Source: Jimgerdemannia flammicorona (taxonomy: Eukaryota; Mucoromycota; Endogonomycetes; Endogonales; Endogonaceae). From it: a stretch of 57,594 nt of DNA. Position numbers and translations under genes: made by a program. The DNA is taken from positions 1 to 57,594 of the forward strand of contig RBNI01000021.1 of the NCBI GenBank assembly GCA_003990745.1. Reading direction: 5' to 3'. Under the pieces are notes generated by a model. It was not told where the DNA came from, ran no database searches, and worked only from the letters and a program-made list of their open reading frames with translations. This document shows, piece by piece, positions 38,131-50,920 of this stretch (the stretch's first letter is position 1; each line of letters opens with the position of its first letter).

Positions 38131-41100
38131 GATACTGATAAAGGGGCAACTCATCACCATTGCCCTCCTCTCACTATGTCCATACAGGTACATTGGAAGT
38201 CTGGGAACTGACTCTGGATAATACTCCCCCTCTAGTCTAGCAAGGTTCAGCTGCAAGGGGTCAGGCAGTAGAGGATGTGTTGATGAAGGGTGCTCAGTGG
38301 GTATACTTTGGGATTTCTGATATAATGAAAGGTGGGCAGGTAGTGGCAGTTGGCAAGGATGAGCTGGTGGATGTCCCAGAGGAGGGGTGGGATAAGACAG
38401 TCAGTATAAGAACTGATACTATGATGCTGGATGCAGGAAGGCCAGGGATGCCAAGAGGGAAGAAGGTGGGGAATCTATTGTAGATGAGCAAGATAATAGA
38501 TAACTTGGCAGCTGAGGAGCTGGGGGAAGTGGACTTGCATGTGATGCCTGAGGAGCACTGAGTGCAGATTCTGTATAAAGATGGGGTAGTGAAGGCACTG
38601 ATGGTAGAGATTCTTGTAATTTTCCTGGAGGAGGAGAGATATGAGATTGATAAGGTGAGAGAGGCTGAGCTGATAGTAGTTGCTGGTGAGCAGGCTGCAT
38701 ACTGTTGGACAGAGCATCATGGGTTGCAACTCTGGTAGGAGGCATATCTGAAATATTGTGAGGACTTTGAGGAAAGAGAGGATGGGGAGATGGCTGAACT
38801 TCTGGTAGGATTAGAGGTACAGGCTGCTGAAGAGAGGGCACTGGCTACAGAACATAACTTAGATTTGACATAGGAGAAGTTGAATGTGGATTTGTAGAGA
38901 ATATAAATAATAATTAACATTATTTCTTATAAACAGTACAACTAATATTTTCTCTCTAAATGTGAATGGGTTATGGAGATCTGGGTGGTATAAGAACATT
39001 TTTTCTTAGCTTAAGAGATTGGAGGCTGATCTCTTTTTACTGCAGGATGTTCAGCATGAGGGTGAGAAGGATCAGGTAGAGTGGACTAGAGAATGGGGTA
39101 GAGCTACTGCTTGGATTGGTAAAGTGGTGATTCTGGTGAGAAAGGGTAGAGAAGATTTGAGTAGAATCAGGAGCTGGGGTGACCATTTGGTTTGAAGAGA
39201 ATGGTATCAGCCTGGGTGAGAATCAGTTAGGGTTGGCTCCTACTACTGCCCTGCAGTTCAGGGTGAGAGAATTGAGTGAATTAGGGATCTGTTGGTGGAG
39301 GATATTCTCTTGGAGGAAGGAGTGGATGTTCTGAGAGATAACTTTAATATAGTGTGAGATCCACAGTTAGATAGGACTGATGGAGGAAGAAGTGCAGGTG
39401 GGAGGAGTGGTGGTCTGGATGTATGAGAGGAGGTGGAGAACTTTAGCTCCTTAGGAGATATGGATAGAACATGATGGGGTGATAAGAGGGTCTACACATA
39501 CTGAGTGAATGGACTAGATATAAGGATTGACTGGATTCTGATGGCCAAATGTTGGGGTATTGATGTTTGGAGGTCTTTGGAGATGGAGTGGTACCTGTGG
39601 TCTGATTACTGAGGGCTATTAGAGCAGGAGCAGTTTGGGGGGAGTGGAGATAGACCTAGACATTAGTGTCTTAACTCCTCCCTGCTGGCTGAGAAGGTGT
39701 TGTGAGACCCATGAGTAGAGGACATCCAGGTGAATATTACTATCTAGATATATGAGGGTTCATCTGTGGGTGTCCAATGGATGAGGTTGAAGGAGGCTGC
39801 AAAGATTTATTAGAGAGGAGCTGGTAGGGAGGCTGGGAGACAGAGAAGGGGGTGAGTGAGGTGTACTTCTAATAGGCTAATGAGATTGCAGATGGAATGG
39901 GCTAATTTGCTTTCTTCTGTAGAGGTGAAGGATTGGAGGCTAGAATGGGTGAAATTGGAGGTAGTGGAGCTGCAACAGATATTGTGAGAGGAGGAGGAGA
40001 TTCACATGAAAGGAATAACTGCCAGGCTATATTGGCAGGGGCTTGAGGAGGGAGAGCAGCCTACTAGGTACTTGTCTAGGCTCCTTCAAGTGAGGAGGGT
40101 GCAACATCAGTGGGATGGGGTTCTTGATGGAGAGGGGGAAATAGTGCATGGCACTCAACAGATCTTGGAGATACTGAAGGAGAGATGGAGGGGATTGTGG
40201 AGTGAGGAGGAAGAGATGCTGATGAAGAGATGATTGGTGATATGCTGGAGGAGTGGGAACTACTGCAAGTAGAGGAACTTAGTGACTTGATTCTACCAGT
40301 CCAAGAAGAGGAGATCCAGAGAGTCCTTGTGGCAACTAAGCTTGGGATAGTGTCAGGTGAGGATGGGTTATCTTGGGACTTTTGGAAGAAGATGACAAAG
40401 GTCCCTGGGGTGTTAAGAGAGATGGTAGCCCTCTGTGACCATGTTCTTCTGAAGGGTGAGTGGGTTGGAGAGCAGGACCTGGGGCTGGTGGCCTTATTGT
40501 ACAAAGACAAGGGGAGGAGAGAGGACTGGAAGAACTGGAGACCAATTATGCTCCTGGATATAGACAGGAAGATAGTAACTAAGGTGATTGTTGCACAGCT
40601 ATAGAGGGTAGCCCAATAGGTGCTGGGTGAGGAGCAGTGGGGTTTTGTTAGAGGCTGGCTTATTAGAGATGAGACTGCCTGGGTGCACAGCATCATTGAA
40701 GGGGCTCAGGCTTGTGGGCTAGATGGAAGACTGGTCTTTTTGGATTAGGAGAAGGTCTATGACTATGTTCGAAGGGTATGGCTGGGTAAGGTGCTGGATA
40801 GAATTAGTATTTCCCCACAATTTCAAGCTTCTATGTTGAATCTATTGGAGGGCATTAGGGTAGTGCTGATGTATAATAGTCACTGGGGTCTGGTATTTCT
40901 CTTGGGGAGAGGAGTCTCTCAAGGAGATCCACTGTCTCTTATTCTCTATGCTCTTTCATTAGAACCTTTGATGGATAGGATTTGCTAAAAGGTGACCAGG
41001 ATCTCTATATATGGTATAGTATAGAAGATGGGAGTTTTTGCTAATAACATGGTAGTTGGACTTGGCTCTGTGGTAGATGTTGAGACACTGAAGAAGACAG

Positions 41101-42647
41101 TGGAATGGTATGAGGTACACTCTGGAGTGAAACTCAACTGGCATAAGTGTGAGACAATGGTACTGAAGAATAGGCTAGTAGGAGGGGATGTCATTGGAAC
41201 AATTGTCCCTATAGGAGAGGTAGTACAGTATCTAAGTATCTTCCTTTCTGTTTATAGATCTGTCTTGCTGCAAGTGTAGTGAGAGAGGAGGGTGACCATT
41301 TGGGGGGAGGCTCTTAGAGGTTGGGAGGGTTGACATATCTCCCTGGCAGAGTGGGTGTCAATTCTGAATGTCTACTGGTTCTCCAAGCTATAGTATGTGG
41401 CCTATTACTTAGACTTCCCAGCTTGGGTGGTGAAGAGGCTGATGAAGCTGGCTAGAGATTGGATTTGGGCAGGGAGGAGGTCCCAGATCAGTTGGGATAC
41501 TCTTGCAACTCTGGTGGTTAGGAGAGGACTAGGCCTTGTAGACTTCTCTAAGAGGCTGTATTGCCTGTGAGTCTGGTGGTTAAAAAGGGCTATTGAACTG
41601 CAGAGAGAGAGTTGGGTACCACTGATACAGAAGGTATAGGAGATGAGGTTCTCCCCTAGAGGGTTCTCAGGAGATTTGCTCTCACTGATGGGTCTGAATG
41701 GTAGTCGACAACTGCAGTATAAGGGTTTCTGATAGGGAGTGGTATGGAGCACACTGAATAGGTCTATGCTGGCAGAGTAATGAGAGAGAGGTGCTGTGAA
41801 ATCCAGCTATATGGCAATAGGACAGACTGCTTCTAGGGGGTGTTCTGCTTACTGAGTTCGATATTGGGAATAGAGTAGAGTATCAGCAGGGACTTGGCCA
41901 GGATCTTTGACTGAGTGGTTGGCAGGTAGTAAGGATTGGTAAGGAATGGGACTGGGCAGATGTCTGGCCATGGAGTGCTGAGGTGAGGAGGTGGCTTCCT
42001 TCCAAGTTCTAGGTGGTATGGTGGTGGATGCTGCAGAGAAACATTATATTGAATTTCCATGCTGGGCATCTGGTGGAGGGTGGCCAAATAGATTGTGAGG
42101 AGTGTTATAATGTAGGACAAGTTGGGGGGTTTGTGCAGATATCAGAACATTGGCTGAGAGAGTGTGAAGTTCTGGGGGACTTTTGGATAGTAGTAGGGGA
42201 CCAGCTGAGTGTAGAGAGAAGGCCGGATAGTGAGAGAGATCACTGGGAGAATTTGAAATTTTAGTTAGTGGAAGGTGTGGGCAATGGTTGGCTCACTATA
42301 GAGTGGGTTTTAGCAGTATGGGTGGGCCTGGCTGAACATTGGCTCTTTGTTTTTAAGGAGAGATAATAGATGGGTATACAAGAGAAGTTGTTAAGATGGG
42401 AGGGATTGATGGGGGATTTGCTGACTGGGTGGTGGGTGAGTTGAGGTCCCTAGGGTAGATACCATCACTATCTGGTAGAAGAGATCTGTGAGCTGAGTGG
42501 TGGTAGAGATGGTGTTTGATAAAGTGGTCTTTCATTAAGAGGGAGTGAGGGAGGGGGGGGCCCTCTAGGGGGATTGGATAAGAGTGAGCACTGTGTATTA
42601 TATAGAGGATAGATGGGTGTATTAATAAAGAAGAAAGTCTGAGTAAC

Positions 42648-42702
<55 letters not shown>
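38131..42702 (+). mobile_element. LINE B, 3' part (end of ORF1, ORF2, poly-A)
   Basis: Follows LINE A codon by codon from the ORF1 segment GTLEVWELTLDNTP (LINE A has GMLEVWDEIWEDSP) through ORF2 to a 50-base poly-A at 42652-42702. It is flanked on the right by AACTACCCTAAC, matching the sequence left of LINE B's 5' part. With the 34079-35578 piece it totals about 6 kb, close to LINE A's 5.9 kb. Confidence 0.75.
38937..42581 (+). pseudogene. LINE B ORF2: endonuclease and reverse transcriptase, inactive
   Basis: Begins with NIFSLNVNGLW and FLLQDVQHEG, the AP-endonuclease-like (EEP) domain start. The EEP fold continues to about 39.7 kb. RT motifs: LLYKDKGRREDWKNWRPIMLLD, GVSQGDPLS and FANNMVVGLG. 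The catalytic F-A-D-D of LINE A is F-A-N-N here, both Asp codons changed by G-to-A. A C-terminal Cys/His knuckle follows (CEECYNVGQ). In-frame TAG/TGA codons are scattered throughout. It cannot encode an active RT. Confidence 0.8.
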
Positions 42703-42704
<2 letters not shown>

Positions 42705-45425
42705 ACCCTAACTACAAGAGTCACCCCTGCAAGAATTCAAGACAAGATAGAAATACATCCCCCCACATTCTATGGATATACTACTGAAGAGTCAATCCTG
42801 ACCTTCATTGAAGACTTTGAACAATTCACCACTATATAAGTCCTTGGTGTGGATACACAATTGGCCCTTCTACCAGTCAGCCTCAGAGGACCTACCAGAG
42901 ATAAGTTCAATGCAGCCACCATTGCTGATAATGGTGCAGCCAAACTTGCCAACATGAAGGCCTTCCTCAGAACAATATACTATACTGAAGAGATCAAACA
43001 AGCTCTCAAAGATCAACTCAATACTATTTGCCAGAGACTCAGTAAAGATCCCAACTCATTCTATATCCAAATATGCTACCAGATTGTCTTGGCTGACTAT
43101 GATGATGCCCTCAAGAAACAAATAGCAGATTCAACCTTCCTTAAAGGAGTTCACTCTGAAATTGCTCTAGCAATCTGGTCTACCTCAGCTGCACTAACTC
43201 TTAATCAGAAAGTGGTCTTTGTATAGAGATATTGGACTACTAGACACCCTACCAAATACTCAATGGAGAAAATAACTGGCATCAAGATGGAGCCATCAAA
43301 GCCAACTAGTATCATACCTGCTATAGTTGTAAACAGACAACCATCCCCACCTACTCCCAAGGTAGCTAAAGCTGACCCAGTAGAGGAACTTACCAAACAG
43401 TTCGCCAAGATAACTACACATCTTGGTGATATTGTTAGAGAAGTCTGAAGTGCTAACAGAAGACCAGTGTAGAGATTTGCAGCTACTACAGAAGAATACA
43501 ATATTACATGCTTCAGATATAGAGAAGAAGACCACTATACAAAGAATTGTATGACCAAAACAAGATGCAAAGCCCAACCAAGCAATGCTAGCAGAACCAG
43601 AGAACAAACCAATGCAGTAGTCATCAAGGAGATTGGTGATACTGATGATGAAGAATACTATGAGGAGCTCGAATTCTACTCTGCTACTGAAGGTACCAGA
43701 ACCTGGTCCAAGCCCTATGATAAGAAGAGCAACAGCAAGCCAGTTGGAAGACCAAAGAAGACCCCAGCTATCACTATTCAAAGTAAGATCCAACCTGAGG
43801 AGATTGATCAAGACATGGAGTTAGATGAAGCTGTCTGCTAAATCATTGAAGGCACTACTTCAGTCTCAGGAGAAAGTGAAAGCAAGAAGGAACAGAAGCT
43901 GTGTAAGATCAAGATCTACTAGTATGATATCTATAAGGATCTCAAGGAACAGAAGGTCAATACTACTTTTGGACAGCTAGCTAAAGTTCCTGCCTTCAGA
44001 CAGCAGTTGAGAGTAGGACTTGCAACTACTGTCAAGAATCAAGAGTATAAGATTGTAGAAGCTCACAATGCACAAGAAGAATCTGAAGACTCAGACAAAA
44101 AATCCAAAGACCAGTACAAGACATCAGCCTATACCCTATGTCAGATCAAAGATTATATCTTTAATACCATCATTGATACCAGTGCTGGAGGATGCCTCAT
44201 GAGCAAGAAGACAATTGACTGCCTAGGCTGGGACATTGAAGAGTCCACCAAGATGGTCTATGTCACAGCAGATGGTATATGAGCTACCCTCTTTGGCAAA
44301 ATCCAAGAAGTCCCCATCAAGATAGGAAGAGCTATCATCCCAGTAAATGTGATTGTTACAAGTGCCACCAACTATGACATTCTCATTGGCAATCAATGGC
44401 TTTACAAGGCTAAGGCCATCATTGACCTCAATGCTCAGAAGATGTAGATCAACTATAGAGGAAGAAAGATATGAGTCTCTATCAATATCTATAAAGAAGT
44501 TCTACCAGATATAGAGGAAGAAGATGAGGAAGACACAGAAGTCTTCATGCACTTAGTGAACAAGAATAAGAACAAGACACCTAAGCTCACAGATGAGTAG
44601 TGGTATAATAAGATCATTGATAGCTATGCCCCTCAAGGAAGATGCTCTCATGGTACTAAGATGTACTACTCTGAATACCTGAATGACTACTGGTCCTGTA
44701 TCAGTGAAGTCAGGAAAATTCATCAATAGAAATATAAGCAAGAAGCCACTGAAGCAAAAAGGAAAGCTGAAGAAGATGACCAGCCCCCAGAGCTGCAAGC
44801 TGACAGTGATGATGAGGAGGAACAAGAACCAGATATCACCCTCAAGGTCAAGAAGTTCTACCCCAAAGCCAAGATCCCAGAATACAAAACTAAAAGAGCT
44901 ATAGGAATAGACCTTGCCAGCATTCAAGATGCAACCCTTGAACCACAGACCACCACCCTACTTGGCACTGGAATTGGAGTCAAGTTGCCAGAGAGCCATG
45001 CTGGAATTATCAAGATTAGGAGCAGTCTGGCCAAAAGTGAAATCTCAGTCAAAGGAGGAGTAATTGACCCTGATTATACTGATGAGATCTTCCTCATAGT
45101 CAGAAATTACAACTCCACTACTCTATTCAAAGTAAAGAAGTATGACAGGATTGACCAGATGCTAATCTATAAAATCAAGAAGCCTAAGATCATAGAAGCC
45201 ATCAAACTCATCAAGACTAAGAGAGGAGAACAAGGCTTTGGATCTACTAGAAGAGGAGCCTATGCCACTACCAAGATTACTGAACTTGAGTACAAAAAAG
45301 ACAGAGACCAGAATAAGCATACATATATCATTGAAGAAAACTTTCCTCTAGAAGAACAACTTCTCAAAATCCTATACCAGAATGAAGGAATACTTGCTAC
45401 AGACTTCAGGGATACATATCTATAA
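42702..45425 (+). pseudogene. gypsy gag-protease-dUTPase polyprotein, disrupted
   Basis: One frame runs from 42702 to 45425 with several stops. Order: Gag capsid-like region (HPPTFYG, 42.74 kb, to about 43.4 kb); a zinc knuckle at about 43511-43550 reading C-F-R-Y-R-E-E-D-H-Y-T-K-N-C, that is CX2CX4HX4C with the second Cys changed to Tyr; a Lys/Glu-rich linker; protease near 44173 with D-T-S-A-G in place of D-[TS]-G; and dUTPase at 44895-45257. The losses (Cys to Tyr, Gly to Ser) are single G-to-A changes. The start of gag was separated by the LINE B insertion. The frame is lost at about 45420, just before RT. Confidence 0.8.
44895..45257 (+). other. dUTPase domain embedded in the gypsy polyprotein
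   Basis: All five trimeric-dUTPase motifs occur in order and at family spacing: motif 1 GIDLAS (44904); LLGTGIGVKLP; motif 2 IKIRSSLA (RSGLA in the family); motif 3 GGVIDPDYTDEI, with the catalytic Asp and the stacking Tyr; motif 4 YDRIDQML (GDRIAQ in the family); and motif 5 RGEQGFGSTRRG (45222-45257). The enzyme cleaves dUTP to dUMP and keeps uracil out of new DNA. The domain has no stop inside it. The odd residues in motifs 2 and 4 could be decay. It lies between protease and RT. Confidence 0.82.
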
Positions 45426-47122
45426 TTAAGAACCCAAGTACTATTATGAGGTTGACACCAGTGATACCAAGCCCATCTACCAGAAAGCCAGACCCATACC
45501 ACCTACTTACAGAAAATGACTGCGAGCAGAACTCAAGGAAATGGAAGAAGTCAGAATCATCAAGCAAGCTATCAGTCTCTGGACTTCATTCATTGTCCTT
45601 GCTCTAAAGAAAGGAAGCAAGCCTGGAGAGTTTGCATCAAGACTCTGTATTGACTATAGAAAGCTCAATGCAATCACCAAGAAGGATAGGCAGATCTAGC
45701 CAAATATTCAAGAAATCCTTACCACCCTTGGAAGTGAAGTCAAATACTATACTACCTTGGATCTGTTCTCAGGCTTCCATCAGATTGGTCTCACTCAAGA
45801 TGCCAGTAAGAAATCAGCCTTCATCATACCTAATGCCACCTATATCTACCTATGAATGCCATTTAGAATATACAATACTCCAGCAAATTTTCAGCAAATG
45901 ATAAATAGAGTCTTCAGCAATGAGATTGGAAAATGGCTCTTAATCTATGTTGATGATATAATCATCTTCAGCAACACTATATGGGAACATATCAACTACA
46001 TACAGCTAGCTCTCAAGAAGCTCAAGGAGCATGGCCTCTATATCAAGCCCAAGAAATGTAAGTTTGCAGCTCAGAAAATCACCTACCTAGGACACCTCAT
46101 CAATCAGACCAGAATCCATACAGACTCTATGAAGATTGAGGCTATTGCAGCCTACCTGAGACCCAGAACAACTACAGAAGTCCATGCCTTCCTGGACTGG
46201 CCTCCTACTACAGAAGATTTATCAAAGGATACTCCAACATTGCAGCACCTATCTATAAGCTACTGAAGAAGGAGACCAAATTCGAATGGACCAAGGAATA
46301 CCAAGAAACCTTCAATAAACTCAAGACTAGGTTGACCCAAGCACTTATCCTCAGAAGACCAGATTGGAACCTAGAATTCATCCTGCAGACAGATGCAAGC
46401 ACTATAGGACTTGGAGCAGTCCTAGCTCAGAAGAAAGATAGACATGAAAATGTCATCTCCTATACAAGCTGAGGTACTATAGAGCAGAACAGAACTATAA
46501 GTTATATAAGCTTGAATGCTTAATAGTAGTTTAGGTAGTAGACAAGTTTCACTACTATCTAGCTGGGAAACACTTCACCATTCAAATAGACCATTCTGCT
46601 CTTATCTGGCTATTACACACTTTGAACTCTAAAGAAATATATGTCAGATGGATCTACAGGCTGTAAGAGTATGACTGTACTGTCAAGCACCACTCAGGAA
46701 GAACCAACACCAATGCTGATACACTCTCAAGGACATCCTGAAATACCTCCATCAAGACTATTCAACATGAATAAGGAGTTATACTATAGATTAATTAGCT
46801 ATCTTGAGCAGTGGAAAATGCCCAACTACCTTGAATTCTGGACAATCACCATCATCAACCAGACTTGGAAACAGTTTTAACTAGACAACATCACACTCAG
46901 AAAAGGAGAAAAGCTTGTAATATCCAAATATAAAAAGTATTAAGTAATGAAGGAAGTATATGAACAAGGATACCTAGGAGGAACCAACATATACAACAAG
47001 ATAAGAAGAACCATGTAGTGGCCTAAAATGGAAGAAGACCTGTGCCAATTTGTCAAAGAGTGTGACAAGTGCCAAAAATAGAAATAAGATCAGTAAGACC
47101 AGGCACCCAGGTCATCAAGTAT
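45426..47122 (+). pseudogene. gypsy reverse transcriptase, RNase H and integrase N-terminus, disrupted
   Basis: In +1 frame relative to gag-dUTPase. RT: KPKYYYEVD, LCIDYRKLNAIT, TTLDLFSGFHQIGL, the catalytic YVDDII (45949-45966, intact), then KPKKCKFAAQKITYLGHLI. A one-base deletion near 46195 breaks the frame within F-L-G-L-A-S-Y-Y-R-R-F. RNase H: LQTDASTIGLGAVLAQ. Integrase zinc domain: the two His appear as Tyr (EVYEQGYLGG) while the Cys pair remains (CDKCQK). The reading stops at SSIEPIL, where LINE A is inserted, and resumes at 53047. Confidence 0.85.
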
Positions 47123-47130
47123 TGAGCCTA

Positions 47131-47138
<8 letters not shown>
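47123..47138 (+). repeat. target-site duplication of LINE A, left copy
   Basis: TGAGCCTATTCTCTTT, repeated exactly at 53031-53046. The last bases merge with the poly-T, so the true length is 13-16 bp. Confidence 0.85.
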
Positions 47139-47173
<35 letters not shown>

Positions 47174-47232
47174 GTCACTTGGACTCTGCCTTTATTACCA
47201 GTCTATGAATAAGTATACAACATCACCACTCA

Positions 47233-50200
47233 CTACCCAATCCCCATAGGGGGGCTCCTCCCCACCTCCTCACCAATAAAGATCACTCTTTCACCAACTA
47301 TGCCCACTCTCCCCCCACTCTGTCTACAAATTATCTCCACTAAGTAGCGCCGCCATCCACCCTGCAACCTCCAACCAAGCCACCAACCTGTTAAGGTGTC
47401 TTCCATAAGCCTATGCCACTGCATCAACTGATCCCCCAAGCTCCGTCGGCTCCCATCCTCAAAAACAAAAAGCCAGTGACTGGCCAGTCCTACCCAAATA
47501 GCCAACGCCCAGCCCAAGGTAATCCACTCCTTCTCTATCCCCCCTACCAATCTATCCCTCAAGTCCTCCCACCTCCCCCTTACTTCATCTCTCCGACGCC
47601 AGACCCCCAAGTGTTCCCCAATTGTCCGCCAATAATCCCCCATCACCTCACACTCTCCTAGTCAATGTTCAGGCGTCTGTACATAACCCCCCTCCTGCCC
47701 TACATTATGGCACTCCTCACAGTCGAAACAGCCTCCTATGATAAGGTGCCCCAAGCGAAAGTTGAGCATAACATTCCTCCGCAGCATGCGCCACCAGACC
47801 ACCCAGTACTTTGGTGGCATCCACTTTTTCACTGCCACACTCCAGGTCCAAACACCATGCCAGTCCCACTCTTCGCCAATCCCAACTCCTTGCCAACTGC
47901 TAGGCCACAGATCCTGGCCTGGTCCCCTTTGACATTCCATTCTATCACCGATGTCGAACTCAATTAAAGGAGCACCACCCAGCAGTATACGATCCCATCT
48001 CCACATCGCTGGGTCCCAATCCTCCTCCCCTTCATTCCCCTGCCATTGAATTCCAATGTGGTGCACCCTGTCGGCTATCCCTCACCAAAATCCTTTATAT
48101 CGCAGTTGCCTGGTGCTCTGAAGTCCAACTAATGAGAGGAGATCACCAGTCGAGCCCCTTGGCGATGTCTGCCTCTCCCAGATCGTCTGTAGCAGAGGCA
48201 CCCAACTACCTCCATACAATTCCACTGCCCTTCTTAACCACCATGCTCGCAAGCAATGTAACCGTTTTGGAAAATCAACCAGCTCAAGACCACCTCTAGC
48301 CACTAGTAGGGACAAGGTCTCCCAACCAATCTGACTCCGCCGTCCAGCCCAAATCCATCCCTTTGCTGACTTCACCAATCGCTTCACCACCCAGGCCGGG
48401 AAGTCTAGATGATACGCCAGGTACCACAACTTCGGCAGCCAGTAGACATTCAAAATCGAGACCCTTCCTGCCAGAGAAAATTGTCTTCCCCCCCAACTCC
48501 GCAGGGCTTCCTCCCAGATCCCAATCCTCTGCTCCCACCAAAGCCTAGGCAGAACTGATCCGTAGACCGATAAGTAGATGCCTAAGTACTGCACTACTTC
48601 TCCTGCGGGGACAATTGTTCCTATAATCTCCCCTCCCACCAAACCATTGCCAAGTACCATTGTTTCACACTTATGCCAATTCAGCTTTGCTCCAGAGTTC
48701 TCCTCATACCACTCCACAGTCTTCCTGAGCTCTTCAACATCAGCAATCGAACCCAAACCAACCACCATATCGTCAGCAAAGGCCCCAACTTTCCATCCTA
48801 TGCCAAAGACAGAGAGTCCTACTATTCTCCACCTAATTCTATCCATAAGGGGTTCCAGAGAGAGAGCATACAAAACAGGGGACAGTGGGTCCCCCTGGGG
48901 CACCCCCCTACTCAATGGGAATACAACCCCTCTATGACCATTGCACACGAGCGCTGCCCTACTCCTTTCCAGTAGGCTGACCATTGCTGACCGGAATTGG
49001 GTCAGAACCCCCATTCTATCCAAAACTTTCACCAGCCAGACTCTTTGCACCCAGTCATAAGCCTTCTCCTGATCCAAGAAGACTAGGCACCCGTCCAGTC
49101 CACAAGCCCTTGCCTCTTCAATAACTCCATGTACCCAGGCAGTGCCATCCCTGATGAGCCGCCCACCCACAAATCCCCTCTGCTCACTACCCACAACTTG
49201 CTGGGCCACCTTCTGTAATCTCGCCACCACCACCTTAGTCACCAACTTTCTGTCCATATCTAGCAACATTATCGGTCGCCAGTTCTTCCAGTCCTCCCGC
49301 CTTTCTTTGTCTTTATAGAGCAGTGTCACCAGCCCAAGGTCCTGCTCTCCCACCCACCTCCTGGTCTGTAGAATAGAGTTGCACAATGCCACCATTTCTC
49401 CTACCACCCCTGGGATACCAACCATTCGCTTCCAAAAGTCCCATGGCAGACTATCCTCTCCAGGTGCCGTACCTGGCATTATTGTGGCAAGAACCTGGTG
49501 GATCTCAATTTCCTGTACCGGCCTCACCAGGTCACCTAGCCCCTCTACTTGTGGCAGATACCAATCCTCCAATGCTCAGTCAATAGCTGCAGCATCCGCC
49601 CCACCCTCCTCCTCACTCCACAATCCACTCCATCTCTCCTTCAGCGAACCAAGAATGTCCTGTACACCATGCACCAGTGTACCATCTGAGTCCAATACCT
49701 CTTCCTATTGTTGCTGTACCTGCCTTGCCCTGAGAGCCCTTGTAAGAAACTTGGAAGGCCTCTCCCCCTCCTCCAGACCCTGCCAGTGGAGCTATGCTGC
49801 CAAGCTCTGTACCCTTGCCTCCTCCTCATCCCACAGCACCTGTTGTAGTTCCCCAATCTCCGTTTTTATCCTCATTGACCTCCAATCATCCTCTCTCTCC
49901 AATATTCTCAACATCGCCCTCTCCTCCAATAGCCTAGTCAATCTGATAGAAGCCCAACGCACTCTATGTCTCCTCTGCTTCCCTGCCTCCCTGCTAGCCT
50001 CACTCCAATAAACCTTGGCCATTGTCTTCAATCACATTCACCGAACCCCAATTGAGGCACCTTCCTGCCGCCAGTTCTCCACTCGCAGCTGAATATCCTT
50101 AGCCCACTCCTCCCACCTGGTCTTGTCATCTAACAAGGAGGAATTGAGGCACCAATGTCCAGGCCCATCCCCACTTCCCCCAAAGTACCCCTGGCCCAAA

Positions 50201-50880
50201 AGTCCCCAGTGATCCGACCATGGGCACCATTCCACCTCCAGTGACTTCCAAACATCCAAGCCCCAGCAGTCAGCCATCAGAATCCAATCAATCCTCGTCC
50301 CCAAGCCCCCAGCCCAATGCATGTACACCCTCCTATCCCTCCAATACTCTCTACCGGCATCCACTAGAGCACTCAGTCTTTCCACCTCCTCCCATACCGC
50401 CAGTCCCCCACTCCGCCCATCAGCTCCTCGTCCTCCATCAGTTCTATCCCTCACTACGTCCCTGACCATATTAAAGTCCCCACCAAGCACGTCGATCCCA
50501 ACCTCTATAAGAATCCCATTCTCTAGTAACCCCTTCATCCAATCCACATGCTCACTCCATACCACAGGACAGTAGCAGGAACCCACCATAACTGGCTCCC
50601 AACCTGCATGTATCCACTCTCCCCAGACCAATCTTTCTCCCCAGCTCCTTACATCCCTTATCTCCCCTTTGTCTTTCCACACCAGAATCCCAACTTTGCT
50701 CTTCCAGATCACCTCGCCACCCCACTCCTTCGTCCATTCCTGTCTATCCAAGTCATCCTCACACCTGATATCCTGTAAGAGGAAGAGATCGGCCTCCAAT
50801 CCCTTCAGCCAAGTAAAAATGTTTTTTCATCAATAAGCACCTCGTAACCCATTCACATTCAAAGAAAAGATATTGGTTGT
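47233..50880 (-). pseudogene. LINE A ORF2: AP-type endonuclease, reverse transcriptase, zinc knuckle
   Basis: A single frame spans about 1215 codons on the complement with no frameshift but about seven in-frame stops; the longest open piece is 496 codons (48082-49572). EEP endonuclease: LNVNGLRGAY, FLLQDIRCED, GGDFNMV, RIDWILM, WSDHWGL. RT: LLYKDKERREDWKNWRPIML, FLDQEKAYDWV, GVPQGDPLSPVLYALSLEPL and the catalytic FADDMVVGLG (intact). The C-terminal knuckle is DCEECHNVGQEGGYVQTPEHW. This enzyme nicks target DNA and copies the element RNA in place. The start codon is unclear (probably lost by G-to-A) near 50900, just after ORF1 ends. Confidence 0.88.
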
Positions 50881-50920
50881 ACTGTTTATAGTGAAAATAT
50901 GGTGTATAAATGAGCTATCT

